A DNA stretch of 64,000 nucleotides from Cohnella thermotolerans DSM 17683 (GCF_000429825.1 NZ_KE386955.1:62001-126000), one strand, 5' to 3'. Counted from the stretch's first letter, positions 42,364 through 50,898 are shown. Numbers and translations: made by a program. The notes: a model not told the origin generated them from the letters alone.

Positions 42364-42391
42364 ATTCTATGTGCGTATGCCTGGAATATGA
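42364..42391 (-). promoter_or_regulatory. Sigma-E-type promoter of spoIVA
   Basis: On the minus strand TCATATT (42385-42391), 13-base spacer, CATAGAAT (42364-42371), against the sigma-E consensus MATATT and CATACAMT. spoIVA is transcribed by sigma-E in B. subtilis. The remaining 42392-42558 shows nothing else. Confidence 0.75.
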
Positions 42392-42558
42392 CGCAGCCGA
42401 AGAAGAAATCCCCCCATAAATCGCGACGCCGCGCGCGAACCGGCTCCGACCGGCTCCGGGGAACCCCGTTGATTCGTTTGGATGACCGCGCACGCCCGCG
42501 CCCCTCCCGTTCCTCATGATCTTATGAGCGGAATGCGGGACGTATGTCGCCGCAATGC

Positions 42559-42592
42559 AAAAAACCGTCCTTCCGCATAAGGAAGAACGGTT
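42559..42592 (-). terminator. Intrinsic terminator after the yphF-like gene
   Basis: On the minus strand AACCGTTCTTCC, six-base loop, GGAAGGACGGTT (one G-U pair) and TTTT. Confidence 0.88.
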
Positions 42593-42607
42593 GGCGATCG
42601 ATTGGCG

Positions 42608-43363
42608 TCAGCCAGCCGCAACGGCGACGGGTTCCCCGCCGACCCAATGGTAGACGGGCGCCTTAACCGGGACGAAATAAGATTCGTCGACGAGGACGCG
42701 CCGCAGGTCGTCCGTCTCGCCCGGCGTCTTGGACGATTTGCGGACGGCCGTCGCGATATCGAGCGCGTAGTCGATGAACACGCTGCCCGACTCGTTCAGC
42801 ATAAAGGACAGCGTTTGCCCGGAAAACATGCTTTGCACTTCCGGCTCGGACGTTCCGAGCTTCTTGAAATCGACGCGCCAGAAGCCGGGGTAAACCTGTT
42901 CGCCCGCCGGCGTCTTGCCTCCGTGCTTGTCCATATAATCGCTTACTTTGCCTTGCACCGTAAGCGCTTGCTGATAGACGGGGATGCTTAGCAGCTTCAC
43001 GGCCGGCTTCGTCTCTTCGTCGATGATGAGAAACTGGTTGCTTCCCCCGCTCTCGAAGGCGACCCCCGGAATGCTGCCCAAGTAGCCCATCCGCTTCAGC
43101 TTGCCCAAGTCGATCTTGAACTTCTCGTAAACCGGCACCGATTCGTCCGCGCTGACGATCGGCAGCAGCCCCGTCGCCTCCTTGTACCGGTCGACGGCGT
43201 CCTGAACCGCCATCACCGCCTGTCGGGCGGAAGCGTCGTACCCCGGCGTCGCGTCTTCGGGGTACAGACAGCCCGACAGCGCCAGCACGGCCAGCGCCAG
43301 CATCGCGAACACGGCCATCCGCCGCGGCGCGCGCCGTGCGGCCGCTTGGTTCGTTGCCTTCAT
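42608..43363 (-). CDS. YphF-like lipoprotein
   Basis: A 251-residue lipoprotein with a basic N-terminus, a signal segment (MAVFAMLALAVLALSGC) and a lipobox LSGC at about 28-31. The extracellular part begins YPEDATPGYDASARQAVMAV and ends in VYHWVGGEPVAVAA. The size, lipobox and position next to spoIVA match B. subtilis YphF, whose function is unknown; the assignment is mostly by order. It is co-directional with the two ferredoxins upstream (25-base gap). Confidence 0.7.
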   Translation of the reverse strand: MKATNQAAARRAPRRMAVFAMLALAVLALSGCLYPEDATPGYDASARQAVMAVQDAVDRYKEATGLLPIVSADESVPVYEKFKIDLGKLKRMGYLGSIPGVAFESGGSNQFLIIDEETKPAVKLLSIPVYQQALTVQGKVSDYMDKHGGKTPAGEQVYPGFWRVDFKKLGTSEPEVQSMFSGQTLSFMLNESGSVFIDYALDIATAVRKSSKTPGETDDLRRVLVDESYFVPVKAPVYHWVGGEPVAVAAG

Positions 43364-43388
43364 CTGAATCGTTCAACCTCCCGCCATC

Positions 43389-43748
43389 CTACCATAGATC
43401 ATCATCCGCCTGCTCCGCCAGCCGCCGCCGAACCGCCGCCTTGAGCGGATCCTCCGGGATGCGCACGTCAACGTCTCCCTGAACGCGGGCTTGACACGAC
43501 AAGCGCACGCCATCGTTCAGCAGCGGACCGAGCTTGAGCAGTTCGGCCGGCGTCGGTTCGGACAGCGCCCCGGCCTGTCCCGGCTCCACTGTGACTTTGC
43601 ACATCAGGCAGCCGGCCACTCCGCCGCAGCGGGTCCGAACCGGAGCTTTCGCCTTTCGCGAAGCCTCCAGCAGCGTCGTGCCGCGCCGAACGACGGCCGT
43701 CCGGTCGTCGGGCAGGAAACGGACTCGGATCGGCTTCCCGTCCGCCAT
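43389..43748 (-). CDS. Small 2Fe-2S ferredoxin (1)
   Basis: A 119-residue plant-type [2Fe-2S] ferredoxin. Cysteine ligands are in RCGGVAGCLMCKV (three Cys) and SCQARV (fourth). The usual CxxxxCxxC spacing is met. The C-terminus (EDPLKAAVRRRLAEQADDDLW) is charged. It likely carries electrons for a dehydrogenase or radical enzyme, but no partner is nearby. It is 26 bases downstream of a second ferredoxin gene. Confidence 0.85.
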   Translation of the reverse strand: MADGKPIRVRFLPDDRTAVVRRGTTLLEASRKAKAPVRTRCGGVAGCLMCKVTVEPGQAGALSEPTPAELLKLGPLLNDGVRLSCQARVQGDVDVRIPEDPLKAAVRRRLAEQADDDLW

Positions 43749-43774
43749 TCGGCCGCCTCCTCGCTACTTACGTC

Positions 43775-44068
43775 TTAGAAATAAGTCCGGTTCACCGCCG
43801 ACAGCTCGCCTTCGCGCTTGACGACGGCTTGACAGCCCAGCCGGAAGCCTTGCTCGAGCTCCTCGGGACCGAGGCGGTCCCATTCCGCATCCGTCGGCTC
43901 GTCCAGCAGCTCCGCTCCCGCCCGGATCAGACAGCGGCAGCGGGCGCATGTGCCTCTGGAGCAATTGAATTGCCAATCGACGCCCGCCCGCTTGGCAAGC
44001 TCCAGCAACGTTCGGCCCGTTCCGGATTCGACCGTCTTCGTCAGGGTTCGTCCCGTCAACGTAATCAT
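43775..44068 (-). CDS. Small 2Fe-2S ferredoxin (2)
   Basis: A 97-residue plant-type [2Fe-2S] ferredoxin. Ligands are in FNCSRGTCARCRCL and the fourth in RLGCQAVV. It starts MITLTGRTLTKTVESG at 44068, with CGGGGGA about four bases upstream. The pair with the gene below it may have arisen by duplication (both have a TLLEL/TLLEA and LDEPT/LSEPT block), but they are quite diverged. Neither is in the B. subtilis version of this locus. Confidence 0.85.
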   Translation of the reverse strand: MITLTGRTLTKTVESGTGRTLLELAKRAGVDWQFNCSRGTCARCRCLIRAGAELLDEPTDAEWDRLGPEELEQGFRLGCQAVVKREGELSAVNRTYF

Positions 44069-44087
44069 GCTGTCCCCCGACTCCCTT

Positions 44088-44267
44088 CTATACAATGGAA
44101 ACGAGGCCGCAGATCATGCCCGCGAACAGCATGACGAAGGCGATCAACGACAAGACGAAGCGAAGCGCGCCCCTCGTCTTCATGCGGGTCACCATGATCA
44201 GCACCGCCGACAGAACCATGAGACCGATTCCAACGAACGATACCCACATTTTCATCATCGGATCCAT
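44088..44267 (-). CDS. DUF2768 small membrane protein (YphE-like)
   Basis: A 59-residue protein with two membrane segments: MMKMWVSFVGIGLMVLSAVL and, after a basic turn (MVTRMKTRG), FVLSLIAFVMLFAGMICGLV. Length, topology and place between yphF and gpsA match the DUF2768 protein of B. subtilis. The ATG at 44267 has GAGAGGA about ten bases upstream. It is probably the first gene of the ferredoxin-yphF transcript; a TATAAT is seen at 44313-44318 on the minus strand without a clear -35. Confidence 0.75.
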   Translation of the reverse strand: MDPMMKMWVSFVGIGLMVLSAVLIMVTRMKTRGALRFVLSLIAFVMLFAGMICGLVSIV

Positions 44268-44330
44268 CGATTCATTTCCTCTCCCGGATAGGCCTACAAA
44301 ACGGTGAATATTATACCATTATTAAAATGA

Positions 44331-44371
44331 AATGAAAAGAAAATCCCCTGGCGCCCTAAGGCGCAGGGGAT
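44331..44371 (-). terminator. Intrinsic terminator of spoVIF
   Basis: On the minus strand ATCCCCTG-CGCC, loop, GCGC-CAGGGGAT and TTTTCTTTTC. Bases 44372-44415 are spacer. Confidence 0.85.
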
Positions 44372-44415
44372 CGTGGCGACAAATTCCGCGTCTTGCGGAC
44401 CTCGTCGTCGGAGCT

Positions 44416-44691
44416 TCACTTCTTCATCATCATCTTCATCATGCTCTCGATATTGTCAAGATTCATGCCGCTCTTCTTGACGGCGCTGACGATGCTCTTG
44501 ACGGTCTCTTCCGAGACCGGTACGCCGGCCAGCGTCGACACTTGCTTGATCAGCTGGCGGATTTGCGTTTCGCTCTGCAAGGTGGAAGGCGTGACGTTCG
44601 CGGCGATTTTTTTGAGAGACGTTTCAGAGATCGTTTTGCCCGTTTTTTTATTGACGACATTTAAGACGTCTTTGGATAATTTTTTGTCCAT
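44416..44691 (-). CDS. spoVIF: Stage VI sporulation protein F
   Basis: A 91-residue lysine-rich protein: MDKKLSKDVLNVVNKKTGKT, then ISETSLKKIAANVTPSTLQS and a Met/Lys tail MMKMMMKK. It fits SpoVIF (YjcC in B. subtilis), a late mother-cell coat-assembly protein. A sigma-K-consensus promoter just upstream supports the call. In B. subtilis the gene is not at this locus. It has a dedicated terminator, so it is a single-gene unit. Confidence 0.82.
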   Translation of the reverse strand: MDKKLSKDVLNVVNKKTGKTISETSLKKIAANVTPSTLQSETQIRQLIKQVSTLAGVPVSEETVKSIVSAVKKSGMNLDNIESMMKMMMKK

Positions 44692-44719
44692 GCTTCCCCT
44701 CCTCCGGGTTAATGCACTC

Positions 44720-44747
44720 TATCTTATGTGGAGGAGGAACAAACGGT
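44720..44747 (-). promoter_or_regulatory. Sigma-K-type promoter of spoVIF
   Basis: On the minus strand AC (44746-44747), 17 bases, CATAAGATA (44720-44728), an exact match to AC-N17-CATAnnnTA. It lies between the gpsA stop and spoVIF. Confidence 0.75.
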
Positions 44748-44765
44748 GTGGGCAGGCATGGGTGT

Positions 44766-45800
44766 TCACCGTTTTGGACGCAGAGCGGGGTTCTCGATCT
44801 CGTGGGTGCGGACGCGTCCCATCAACGCGCCGACAGCCTCGGAAGGAGCCTTCCCTTCGAACAGCACTTTGAACAACTCGTTTGTAATCGGCATTTCGAC
44901 GTCATACCGCTTCGCAAGCTTCTGGGCCGCCTGCGTCGTGCGCACGCCTTCGACGACCATGCCCATTCGCCGCAGCGTTTCTTCCAGCCCAAGCCCCTGG
45001 GCCAGCATCGAGCCGGCGCGCCAATTGCGGCTGTGACGGCTCGTGCAGGTCACGATCAGGTCGCCTACGCCGGCAAGGCCGGCGAACGTCAGCGCGTTCG
45101 CGCCCATGGCCGCGCCCAGGCGGCCGATCTCGGCGAGACCGCGCGTGATGAGCGCGGCTTTGGCGTTGTCGCCGAAGCCGAGCCCGTCGGAGAGGCCCGC
45201 TCCGAGCGCGATAATGTTCTTGATGGCGCCGGCAATCTCCACGCCGACGATATCGGGGTTCGTATAGACGCGGAAGTAAGCGTCGTTCATGAACAAGTCT
45301 TGCGCCGCTTCCGCGATTTCGATCGCGCCGGAGGCCACGACGACCGTCGTCGGGTGCCGGTCGATCACCTCTTCCGCGTGACTCGGTCCCGACAGCACGG
45401 CGATCTCTTCCGCGGGACGCCCGAGCTCCTCCGCAAGCACCTCGGACATCCGCTTCAGCGATTCGCTCTCGAACCCTTTGGTCGCGTGCACGACAAGCGT
45501 GCCGCTGTTTATGTACGGGGCGGCGGAACGCGCCACTTCGCGCATCGCCGACGAAGGCGGAACGAAGACGACCGCCTCCGCCTCCGCCAAAGCCGCAGGC
45601 AGATCGGCCGTGGCCGCGAGGCCTTCCGGCAATTGCCCCTCGGGCAAAAACTTCGAGTTACACTTCCGCTCGTTGATTTCCCGCGCCTGATCGGCGTTTC
45701 GCGTCCATAAGGTCACCCTGTGGCCATTGTCGGCGAGAACGCAGGCAAGCGCGGTTCCCCAACTGCCCGCCACAAGGACGGTAACCGATTTAGACGCCAT
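44766..45800 (-). CDS. gpsA: Glycerol-3-phosphate dehydrogenase [NAD(P)+]
   Basis: A 344-residue enzyme making sn-glycerol 3-phosphate for phospholipids. ATKGFE, SGPSHAEEVI, GVEIAGAIKNIIALGAGLSDG (catalytic Lys) and the FAGLAGVGDLIVTC block are intact. The N-terminal NAD motif, normally GAGSWGTA, here reads VAGSWGTA: the first Gly is Val10 (codon GTG). It overlaps plsY by 11 bases, forming a lipid-synthesis pair. The start at 45800 follows an AAGGGAGAA-type site. Confidence 0.93.
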   Translation of the reverse strand: MASKSVTVLVAGSWGTALACVLADNGHRVTLWTRNADQAREINERKCNSKFLPEGQLPEGLAATADLPAALAEAEAVVFVPPSSAMREVARSAAPYINSGTLVVHATKGFESESLKRMSEVLAEELGRPAEEIAVLSGPSHAEEVIDRHPTTVVVASGAIEIAEAAQDLFMNDAYFRVYTNPDIVGVEIAGAIKNIIALGAGLSDGLGFGDNAKAALITRGLAEIGRLGAAMGANALTFAGLAGVGDLIVTCTSRHSRNWRAGSMLAQGLGLEETLRRMGMVVEGVRTTQAAQKLAKRYDVEMPITNELFKVLFEGKAPSEAVGALMGRVRTHEIENPALRPKR

Positions 45801-46410
45801 GCGGTTCTCCCTTCTTGCCGCTGCCCAGTTTGTTTTCCGTGCCGTTCAACAGCTTGACGATATTTTTCCGGTGGCGAAGCACCGCAAGGACGGCAACGAC
45901 GACCGCGCCCCAGACGAGCGCGCGGTCCCACCCTCCGATCGCAAGAATGACGGGAAGCAGCACCGCGAAGATCATCGAGCCGAGCGATACGTATCGCGTG
46001 GAAGCAATAATAATAATGGCTGCAATCCCGGCGATGAGCACCGGCACGAACGAAAGGGCGATCATGGCGCCGATCGTCGTCGCGATGCCTTTGCCGCCTT
46101 TGAAACGGAAGAAAATCGGCCAGTTATGGCCGACGATCGAAGCGAGCCCGCAGGCGACCGGCAGCCAGCCGTAGTCGTCGCCCATGAAGGCGCGGCCGAT
46201 GAGCACGGCGGCGACGCCTTTGGCGATATCGAGCGCAAACACAGCGATCGCCGGTCCTTTGCCGAGCACGCGCAACGTATTCGTGGCTCCCGCGTTGCCG
46301 CTGCCGTGCTGGCGAATGTCGATTTGGCGCAGCCAACGCGCGAACAGAATGCTGAACGATATGGAACCAAGCAAATAACTGACTGCAATTGCAATGATAG
46401 GTGCCGTCAC
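45790..46410 (-). CDS. plsY: Acyl-phosphate glycerol-3-phosphate acyltransferase
   Basis: A 206-residue membrane acyltransferase that acylates glycerol 3-phosphate with acyl phosphate. Three conserved motifs are seen: LGSISFSILFARW, HGSGNAGATNTLRVLGK and GHNWPIFFRFKGGKGIATTIG. About five membrane segments. The start is GTG at 46410, with AGGAGA seven bases upstream. It lies between der and gpsA as in B. subtilis-like genomes. Confidence 0.94.
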   Translation of the reverse strand: MTAPIIAIAVSYLLGSISFSILFARWLRQIDIRQHGSGNAGATNTLRVLGKGPAIAVFALDIAKGVAAVLIGRAFMGDDYGWLPVACGLASIVGHNWPIFFRFKGGKGIATTIGAMIALSFVPVLIAGIAAIIIIASTRYVSLGSMIFAVLLPVILAIGGWDRALVWGAVVVAVLAVLRHRKNIVKLLNGTENKLGSGKKGEPHGV

Positions 46411-46421
46411 AACCGTCTCTC

Positions 46422-47744
46422 CTATTCCTGATCCGACTTGCGGCGCGTGAACAGCCGCAGCGGGGTTCCTTCGAATTCGAATGCGGCCCGGATCTTGTTC
46501 TCCAGGAACCGCTCGTACGAGAAGTGCATCAACTCCGGCTCGTTGACGAAAATGAGCAGGGTCGGCGGTTTGACGGACACCTGGGTCACGTAATTGATTC
46601 GCAGACGGCGGCCCTTGTCGCTTGGCGGCGGCGTTACGGCGACCGCGTCGGACACGACGTCGTTGAGCAGATGGGTCGGCACCCGCATGGCGTGCTGCTC
46701 CGCGACCCGATTGATCACGGGGAACAGCTTGTTCAGCCGCTGCTTCGTCTTGGCCGAGACGAACACGATCGGCGCGTACGTCATGAACAGGAAGTGATCC
46801 CGAATGGCGTTCGTAAAATGCTGCATCGTCTTGTCGTCCTTCTCGACAACGTCCCATTTGTTCACGACAAAAATCGAAGCTTTGCCCAACTCGTGCGCAT
46901 AGCCGGCGATATGCTTGTCTTGCTCGATAATGCCTTCTTCGCCGTTGATGACGATCAGCGCGACGTCCGCCCGTTCGATCGCCTTCATGGAGCGCATGAC
47001 GCTGTACTTCTCCGTCGTCTCGTACACCTTGCCGCGCTTGCGCATGCCGGCGGTGTCGATAAGCACGTATTTCTGCCCGTCCTTCTCGAACGGCGTGTCG
47101 ATCGCGTCGCGCGTCGTTCCCGCGATTTCGCTTACAATGACGCGTTCCTCGCCCAGAATGGCGTTGACCAGGGAAGACTTGCCCACGTTCGGCCTCCCGA
47201 TCAGCGCCACCTTGATGACATCGTCATCGTACTCCTGATCGTCCGCTTCCGGCAGCTTCTCGACGGCGGCGTCCAGCAAGTCGCCGATCCCGATGCCGTG
47301 CGCGCCGGACAGCGCGATCGGATCGCCGAAGCCAAGCGCGTAAAATTCGTAAATGTCGTCCATCCGGCTCAAATTGTCCACTTTATTGACGCCAACGACG
47401 ACAGGCTTGCCCGAACGGAACAAAATTTGCGCGACTTCCTCGTCCGCGTTCGTCAAGCCGGCTTTGGCGTCCACCATGAAAATAATGACGTCGGCCTCCT
47501 CGATGGCCAACTCGGCCTGCATTCTGACCTGACGGAGCAATCCGTCGTCACCGTCGATTTCGATCCCGCCCGTATCGATTACGCTAAAGGGGATACCGTT
47601 CCATTCTCCGGATCCGTATATACGATCCCTAGTGATCCCGGGTTTGTCCTCAACGATGGCCAGCCGGTCGCCGATAATCCGGTTGAAAATCGTAGATTTG
47701 CCTACATTGGGCCGACCTACGATGGCGATGACGGGTCTTGCCAT
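46422..47744 (-). CDS. der: Ribosome biogenesis GTPase Der
   Basis: A 440-residue tandem GTPase for 50S subunit assembly. The two G domains begin [15 protein letters not shown] (about 9-23) and [18 protein letters not shown]3 DTGG and DTAG, and G4 NKVD and NKWD, are present. The C-terminal KH-like domain ends in RRKSDQE. Start 47744 has GAGGAG seven bases upstream. The gene is a standard member of this cluster. Confidence 0.96.
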   Translation of the reverse strand: MARPVIAIVGRPNVGKSTIFNRIIGDRLAIVEDKPGITRDRIYGSGEWNGIPFSVIDTGGIEIDGDDGLLRQVRMQAELAIEEADVIIFMVDAKAGLTNADEEVAQILFRSGKPVVVGVNKVDNLSRMDDIYEFYALGFGDPIALSGAHGIGIGDLLDAAVEKLPEADDQEYDDDVIKVALIGRPNVGKSSLVNAILGEERVIVSEIAGTTRDAIDTPFEKDGQKYVLIDTAGMRKRGKVYETTEKYSVMRSMKAIERADVALIVINGEEGIIEQDKHIAGYAHELGKASIFVVNKWDVVEKDDKTMQHFTNAIRDHFLFMTYAPIVFVSAKTKQRLNKLFPVINRVAEQHAMRVPTHLLNDVVSDAVAVTPPPSDKGRRLRINYVTQVSVKPPTLLIFVNEPELMHFSYERFLENKIRAAFEFEGTPLRLFTRRKSDQE

Positions 47745-47793
47745 GCTTTCACTCCTCAACTCTCAGCCTATTTGCTCGCAATCTTCATCATAG

Positions 47794-47815
47794 CAAAAAT
47801 AGCCCGCCTTGGCTA
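47794..47815 (-). terminator. Short terminator-like hairpin before der
   Basis: On the minus strand TAGCC, six-base loop, GGCTA and TTTTTGC. The stem is short, so it may be weak. It follows the 59-residue capping protein gene. Confidence 0.5.
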
Positions 47816-47823
47816 ACGGTTCT

Positions 47824-48003
47824 TTATCCCCTGTAAACGATCAGGAACGAATGCTCGTTCAGTTGGTGCGCCGCGGCGTTCAGCAGCTTCTCCAGCAGAT
47901 GGGCGAGCTCCTGCATCTCCTCCTTATCCCGCGCGTAGAACAGCGGAGCCCCGCCTCCTACGCTTTCCTTCTCCGTCGTCACGACCGCCATAATCTTAAC
48001 CAT
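47824..48003 (-). CDS. Capping complex subunit for YIEGIA (59 residues)
   Basis: A 59-residue protein: MVKIMAVVTTEKESVGGGAP, then LFYARDKEEMQELAHLLEKL and NEHSFLIVYRG. Small proteins of this type sit directly after YIEGIA genes in Paenibacillaceae and Clostridia, and the name comes from that association. The ATG overlaps the YIEGIA stop by eight bases, with GAGGCGG upstream. No function is established for it. Confidence 0.7.
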   Translation of the reverse strand: MVKIMAVVTTEKESVGGGAPLFYARDKEEMQELAHLLEKLLNAAAHQLNEHSFLIVYRG

Positions 48004-48919
48004 CGCGAACCGCCTCTTCCTGGGCGCGCCGGTTCGCTTCCACCGGCTTGCGGACGGCGGATTCGAGCAGCGGCACGCTTACGACCGCGCGCAGCGCTTT
48101 TTGCGGGTCCAGTTCCCGCGGCAAGAACAGCAGCCCGAGCTTGCCGGTGGCGAGCCCGAGCTTGGCAAGCGGAAGCAAGGCCGGCTCCCCGTCGTCGCGG
48201 TAAACGCCAAGCCGGGTCGATACGTCGTGCAGAATCGCCTGCCTCTGGCCCAAATTCGCCAGCGTCACTTTGGCGTCGTCGTTTTTGGGCGTCAGCACAA
48301 AACCCATTCCTTGCTTGGCGATAATGTCCCGATTCTCGTCCAGCCCGACGTTCATCATATAGACGTCGCCGACCAGCACGTTCGGCCCTTCCACGCGAAC
48401 GGGAGCGAATTCGACCCGGGCGACGTCGGCGATCGTCTTCCCTTTGCGGAAGCGATAGACGGCCGCCAGGCAGACAAGCCCTGCCGCCACGCCGGCGGCC
48501 CATCCGGCCAGCGATACGACCAGGCTCGTCAGGAACGCCGCGAAAATGGACAAATAATTGCGGCCTTCGAACACGACCGCGATGCCTTCTATGTATGCCG
48601 AGCCGCGCCTCACCAATTCCTGATCGTCCAGCGCGTTCAAGGTGTTCCGCTCCATGTTCCGCACGTCCCGGAACTGCTGCGCCGCCATCGCCAGAAACGT
48701 GATGGCCGTGTAATTTTTGTTCAGCAAGGCCGGCACGGCTACCGCTCCGAGCGCCCCCGCGATCAGACCGAGCGCCATATGGATAATCCAGCCGTGCGGA
48801 TAGGCCGGATATTGCCGGTAATCGCTGCGAAGCATCACATATCGGGTCGTCACGCCAAAAGCGGTTCCGATCGTAACCCCCGCCATATCCGGGTGAACCA
48901 ACAGCCAAGCCGCGTTCAT
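47996..48919 (-). CDS. YIEGIA-family membrane protein
   Basis: A 307-residue membrane protein. The motif YIEGIA is at 109-114 (GSAYIEGIAVVFEGRNY). Membrane segments are seen near 10-25, 45-65 and 120-150, and a soluble C-terminal half carries PNVLVGDVYMMNVGLDENRD and LHDVSTRLGVYRDDG. In B. subtilis the protein at this locus, YphB/SeaA, is a spore-envelope protein, so a sporulation link is plausible by order. The start at 48919 has AAGGAGGAG upstream and overlaps the next gene by four bases. Confidence 0.82.
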   Translation of the reverse strand: MNAAWLLVHPDMAGVTIGTAFGVTTRYVMLRSDYRQYPAYPHGWIIHMALGLIAGALGAVAVPALLNKNYTAITFLAMAAQQFRDVRNMERNTLNALDDQELVRRGSAYIEGIAVVFEGRNYLSIFAAFLTSLVVSLAGWAAGVAAGLVCLAAVYRFRKGKTIADVARVEFAPVRVEGPNVLVGDVYMMNVGLDENRDIIAKQGMGFVLTPKNDDAKVTLANLGQRQAILHDVSTRLGVYRDDGEPALLPLAKLGLATGKLGLLFLPRELDPQKALRAVVSVPLLESAVRKPVEANRRAQEEAVRDG

Positions 48920-49530
48920 GAACGCTCTCCTCCTTTTCTCCAAAGCCGATTTTTCGCGAACGACGGAATCCACAAGGCGACGGCCGACACAAGACGGGCT
49001 CCCATGAAGGCCAGCCACCAGCGAGCCGACCAGTCCCATCCGCCCGCCGTCGCTTTCCAGCCCGATTGCACGATCCAATAGACCGACGCCGCCTCCGCCA
49101 ATACGAGCCCGGCCGTCAACGCAACCCCTTGCTCCGGCGCGGTTCGCAACAGCAAGGGGGTCAGAACGGCCAAAAGAGCCGCTTCGATTCCGATCGGATT
49201 CGCGTCCGACGCCCCCGGTAGAAGCTCGACGATTTTATCGAGGAACAGCACGATGGAAGCGATCAGCATTCCGGCGGCGACCGAAGCGCCCCACTTGACG
49301 CCGTCCAGCCGGATGGCGCCGGCCACCGCACAGCCTATCGTGAGCGGAAGCGCACCGTTCAGAGCGAGCTCGTGACCGCCCCACTCGAGCGCGATCGAAG
49401 TCCGGACGGCAAAGGGCCACGACACCAAAAACAGGGTGATGATTCTCTGCGGAACACCTTCGGCCATCTCCCTTCGCCAGCCGGTCCACCATAAAATGAC
49501 GGCTGACAGCCACACCGAAACCGCCGTCAT
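48916..49530 (-). CDS. YphA-like membrane protein
   Basis: A 204-residue polytopic membrane protein with six to seven hydrophobic segments (VSVWLSAVILWW, IITLFLVSWPF, VAAGMLIASIVLFLDKIV, WLAFMGARLVSAVALWI). Length and place after the YIEGIA gene match B. subtilis YphA, which is uncharacterised. Its stop overlaps the YIEGIA ATG. It heads a three-gene module with the YIEGIA and capping genes. The start at 49530 lies 26 bases before any recognisable purine tract, so it is less certain. Confidence 0.7.
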   Translation of the reverse strand: MTAVSVWLSAVILWWTGWRREMAEGVPQRIITLFLVSWPFAVRTSIALEWGGHELALNGALPLTIGCAVAGAIRLDGVKWGASVAAGMLIASIVLFLDKIVELLPGASDANPIGIEAALLAVLTPLLLRTAPEQGVALTAGLVLAEAASVYWIVQSGWKATAGGWDWSARWWLAFMGARLVSAVALWIPSFAKNRLWRKGGERS

Positions 49531-49604
49531 AGCCTCCCTCCTCTCCGATCGCCCTTAGTATTCGCCCCGGCAAGAAAAGGCATGCTCCTGTTATAGGAAG
49601 AGAC

Positions 49605-49636
49605 GCAAAAACCCCGGGGTTCAAGTCCCCGGGGTT
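49605..49636 (-). terminator. Intrinsic terminator of the S1-protein gene
   Basis: On the minus strand AACCCCGGGG, seven-base loop, CCCCGGGGTT and TTT. A very stable hairpin ending the rpsA transcript. Confidence 0.9.
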
Positions 49637-49646
49637 GCCAGCCATC

Positions 49647-50867
49647 TTATTTGAATTTGCTCAGCTTGTCGCCAAACTTCTCTCCGAGCGTGAAGCTCAT
49701 CGACTCGGCCGGAGGCAGATTCGTCTCTTCCTTCGATCCGCGGCCGCCGCGAGGTCCGCGTTCGCGCTCCGGCCCGGCCGGGGCTTCTTCCGTCTCCTTG
49801 ATAGAGAGGGACACGCGCTTCTCGGCCGGATTGAAGTCCAGAATTTTGGCCTTCACTTCCTGGCCTTCCTTCAGAACTTCATGCGGCGTCGCGATATGGC
49901 GATGGGCGATTTGGGAAATGTGCACGAGGCCCTCAACGCCCGGAGCGATCTCAACGAAGGCGCCGAAGCTTACGAGGCGCTTGACGACGCCCGTGACGAT
50001 CTCGCCGGTGTGGAATTGGCCGGCCGCCGTCTCCCACGGTCCCGGTTGAGCCGCTTTGATGCTCAGGCTGATTTTGCCGATCGAAGGGTCGACTTTGAGC
50101 ACTTTGACTTTAACGCTTTGCCCTTCGGATACGACGTCCGCCGGATGCGCGACATGCTGCCAGGCGATTTCGGATACGTGAACGAGTCCGTCCACGCCGC
50201 CGATATCCACGAACGCTCCGAACGGCGTCAGACGCTGCACGGTGCCTTCGATGATTTGTCCCGGCTCCAGCGAAGCCATAATTTTTTGCTTCTGTTCTTC
50301 GTACTCGGCTTCGAGAACATCCTTCTGGGAGAGGATTACTTTGTTGTTCTCGCGGTCGAGTTCTTTAACTTTGACGCGAAGCGTGCGGCCTTTGTAGCCG
50401 GAGAAATCTTCCACGAAATGGCGCTCGACCATCGAAGCCGGAATGAAGCCGCGAACGCCTACGTCCACTACGAGACCGCCTTTGACGACGTCGGCCACGG
50501 TCACTTCGAACACTTCGCCCTTCTCGAACTTGGCTTGCAGATCGTCCCAAGCGCGGGCGCTGTCGACTTGACGCTTCGAAAGGATGAGGCTTTCTTTCTC
50601 GTCGTTGATGCTGACGACTTTGGCCTCTACTTCTTGGCCGACTTGAACGGCGTCGGATACGCTGTCCAGATTGACAGCGGACAGTTCGCGAAGCGGAATA
50701 ACTCCGTCGTATTTATATCCAAGGCTTACGAACGCTTGGTTATCCTCGATTTTAACGATCGTACCTTTGACGGTATCGCCTTTCTTCAACGATACGACGT
50801 TCTCAAGCGCATCCTGGCTTACCGATTCGGCGGCAGCCGTTTCCTGGACTTTGATTTCCTCAGACAT
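49647..50867 (-). CDS. rpsA: Ribosomal protein S1 homologue
   Basis: A 406-residue protein with four S1 RNA-binding domains, at about 28-95, 112-180, 198-268 and 285-353; each has a GxxxxGxV...GAFV or similar strand pattern (VKGTIVKIEDNQAFVSLG, VQRLTPFGAFVDIGG, VKRLVSFGAFVEIAPG). Firmicute S1 homologues (YpfD in B. subtilis) have four domains against six in E. coli. The C-terminal tail is rich in Glu/Arg/Gly. It is next to plsC and cmk as usual. Confidence 0.93.
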   Translation of the reverse strand: MSEEIKVQETAAAESVSQDALENVVSLKKGDTVKGTIVKIEDNQAFVSLGYKYDGVIPLRELSAVNLDSVSDAVQVGQEVEAKVVSINDEKESLILSKRQVDSARAWDDLQAKFEKGEVFEVTVADVVKGGLVVDVGVRGFIPASMVERHFVEDFSGYKGRTLRVKVKELDRENNKVILSQKDVLEAEYEEQKQKIMASLEPGQIIEGTVQRLTPFGAFVDIGGVDGLVHVSEIAWQHVAHPADVVSEGQSVKVKVLKVDPSIGKISLSIKAAQPGPWETAAGQFHTGEIVTGVVKRLVSFGAFVEIAPGVEGLVHISQIAHRHIATPHEVLKEGQEVKAKILDFNPAEKRVSLSIKETEEAPAGPERERGPRGGRGSKEETNLPPAESMSFTLGEKFGDKLSKFK

Positions 50868-50898
50868 GAAAATACCTCCTCAATTCTACAACAACTTT

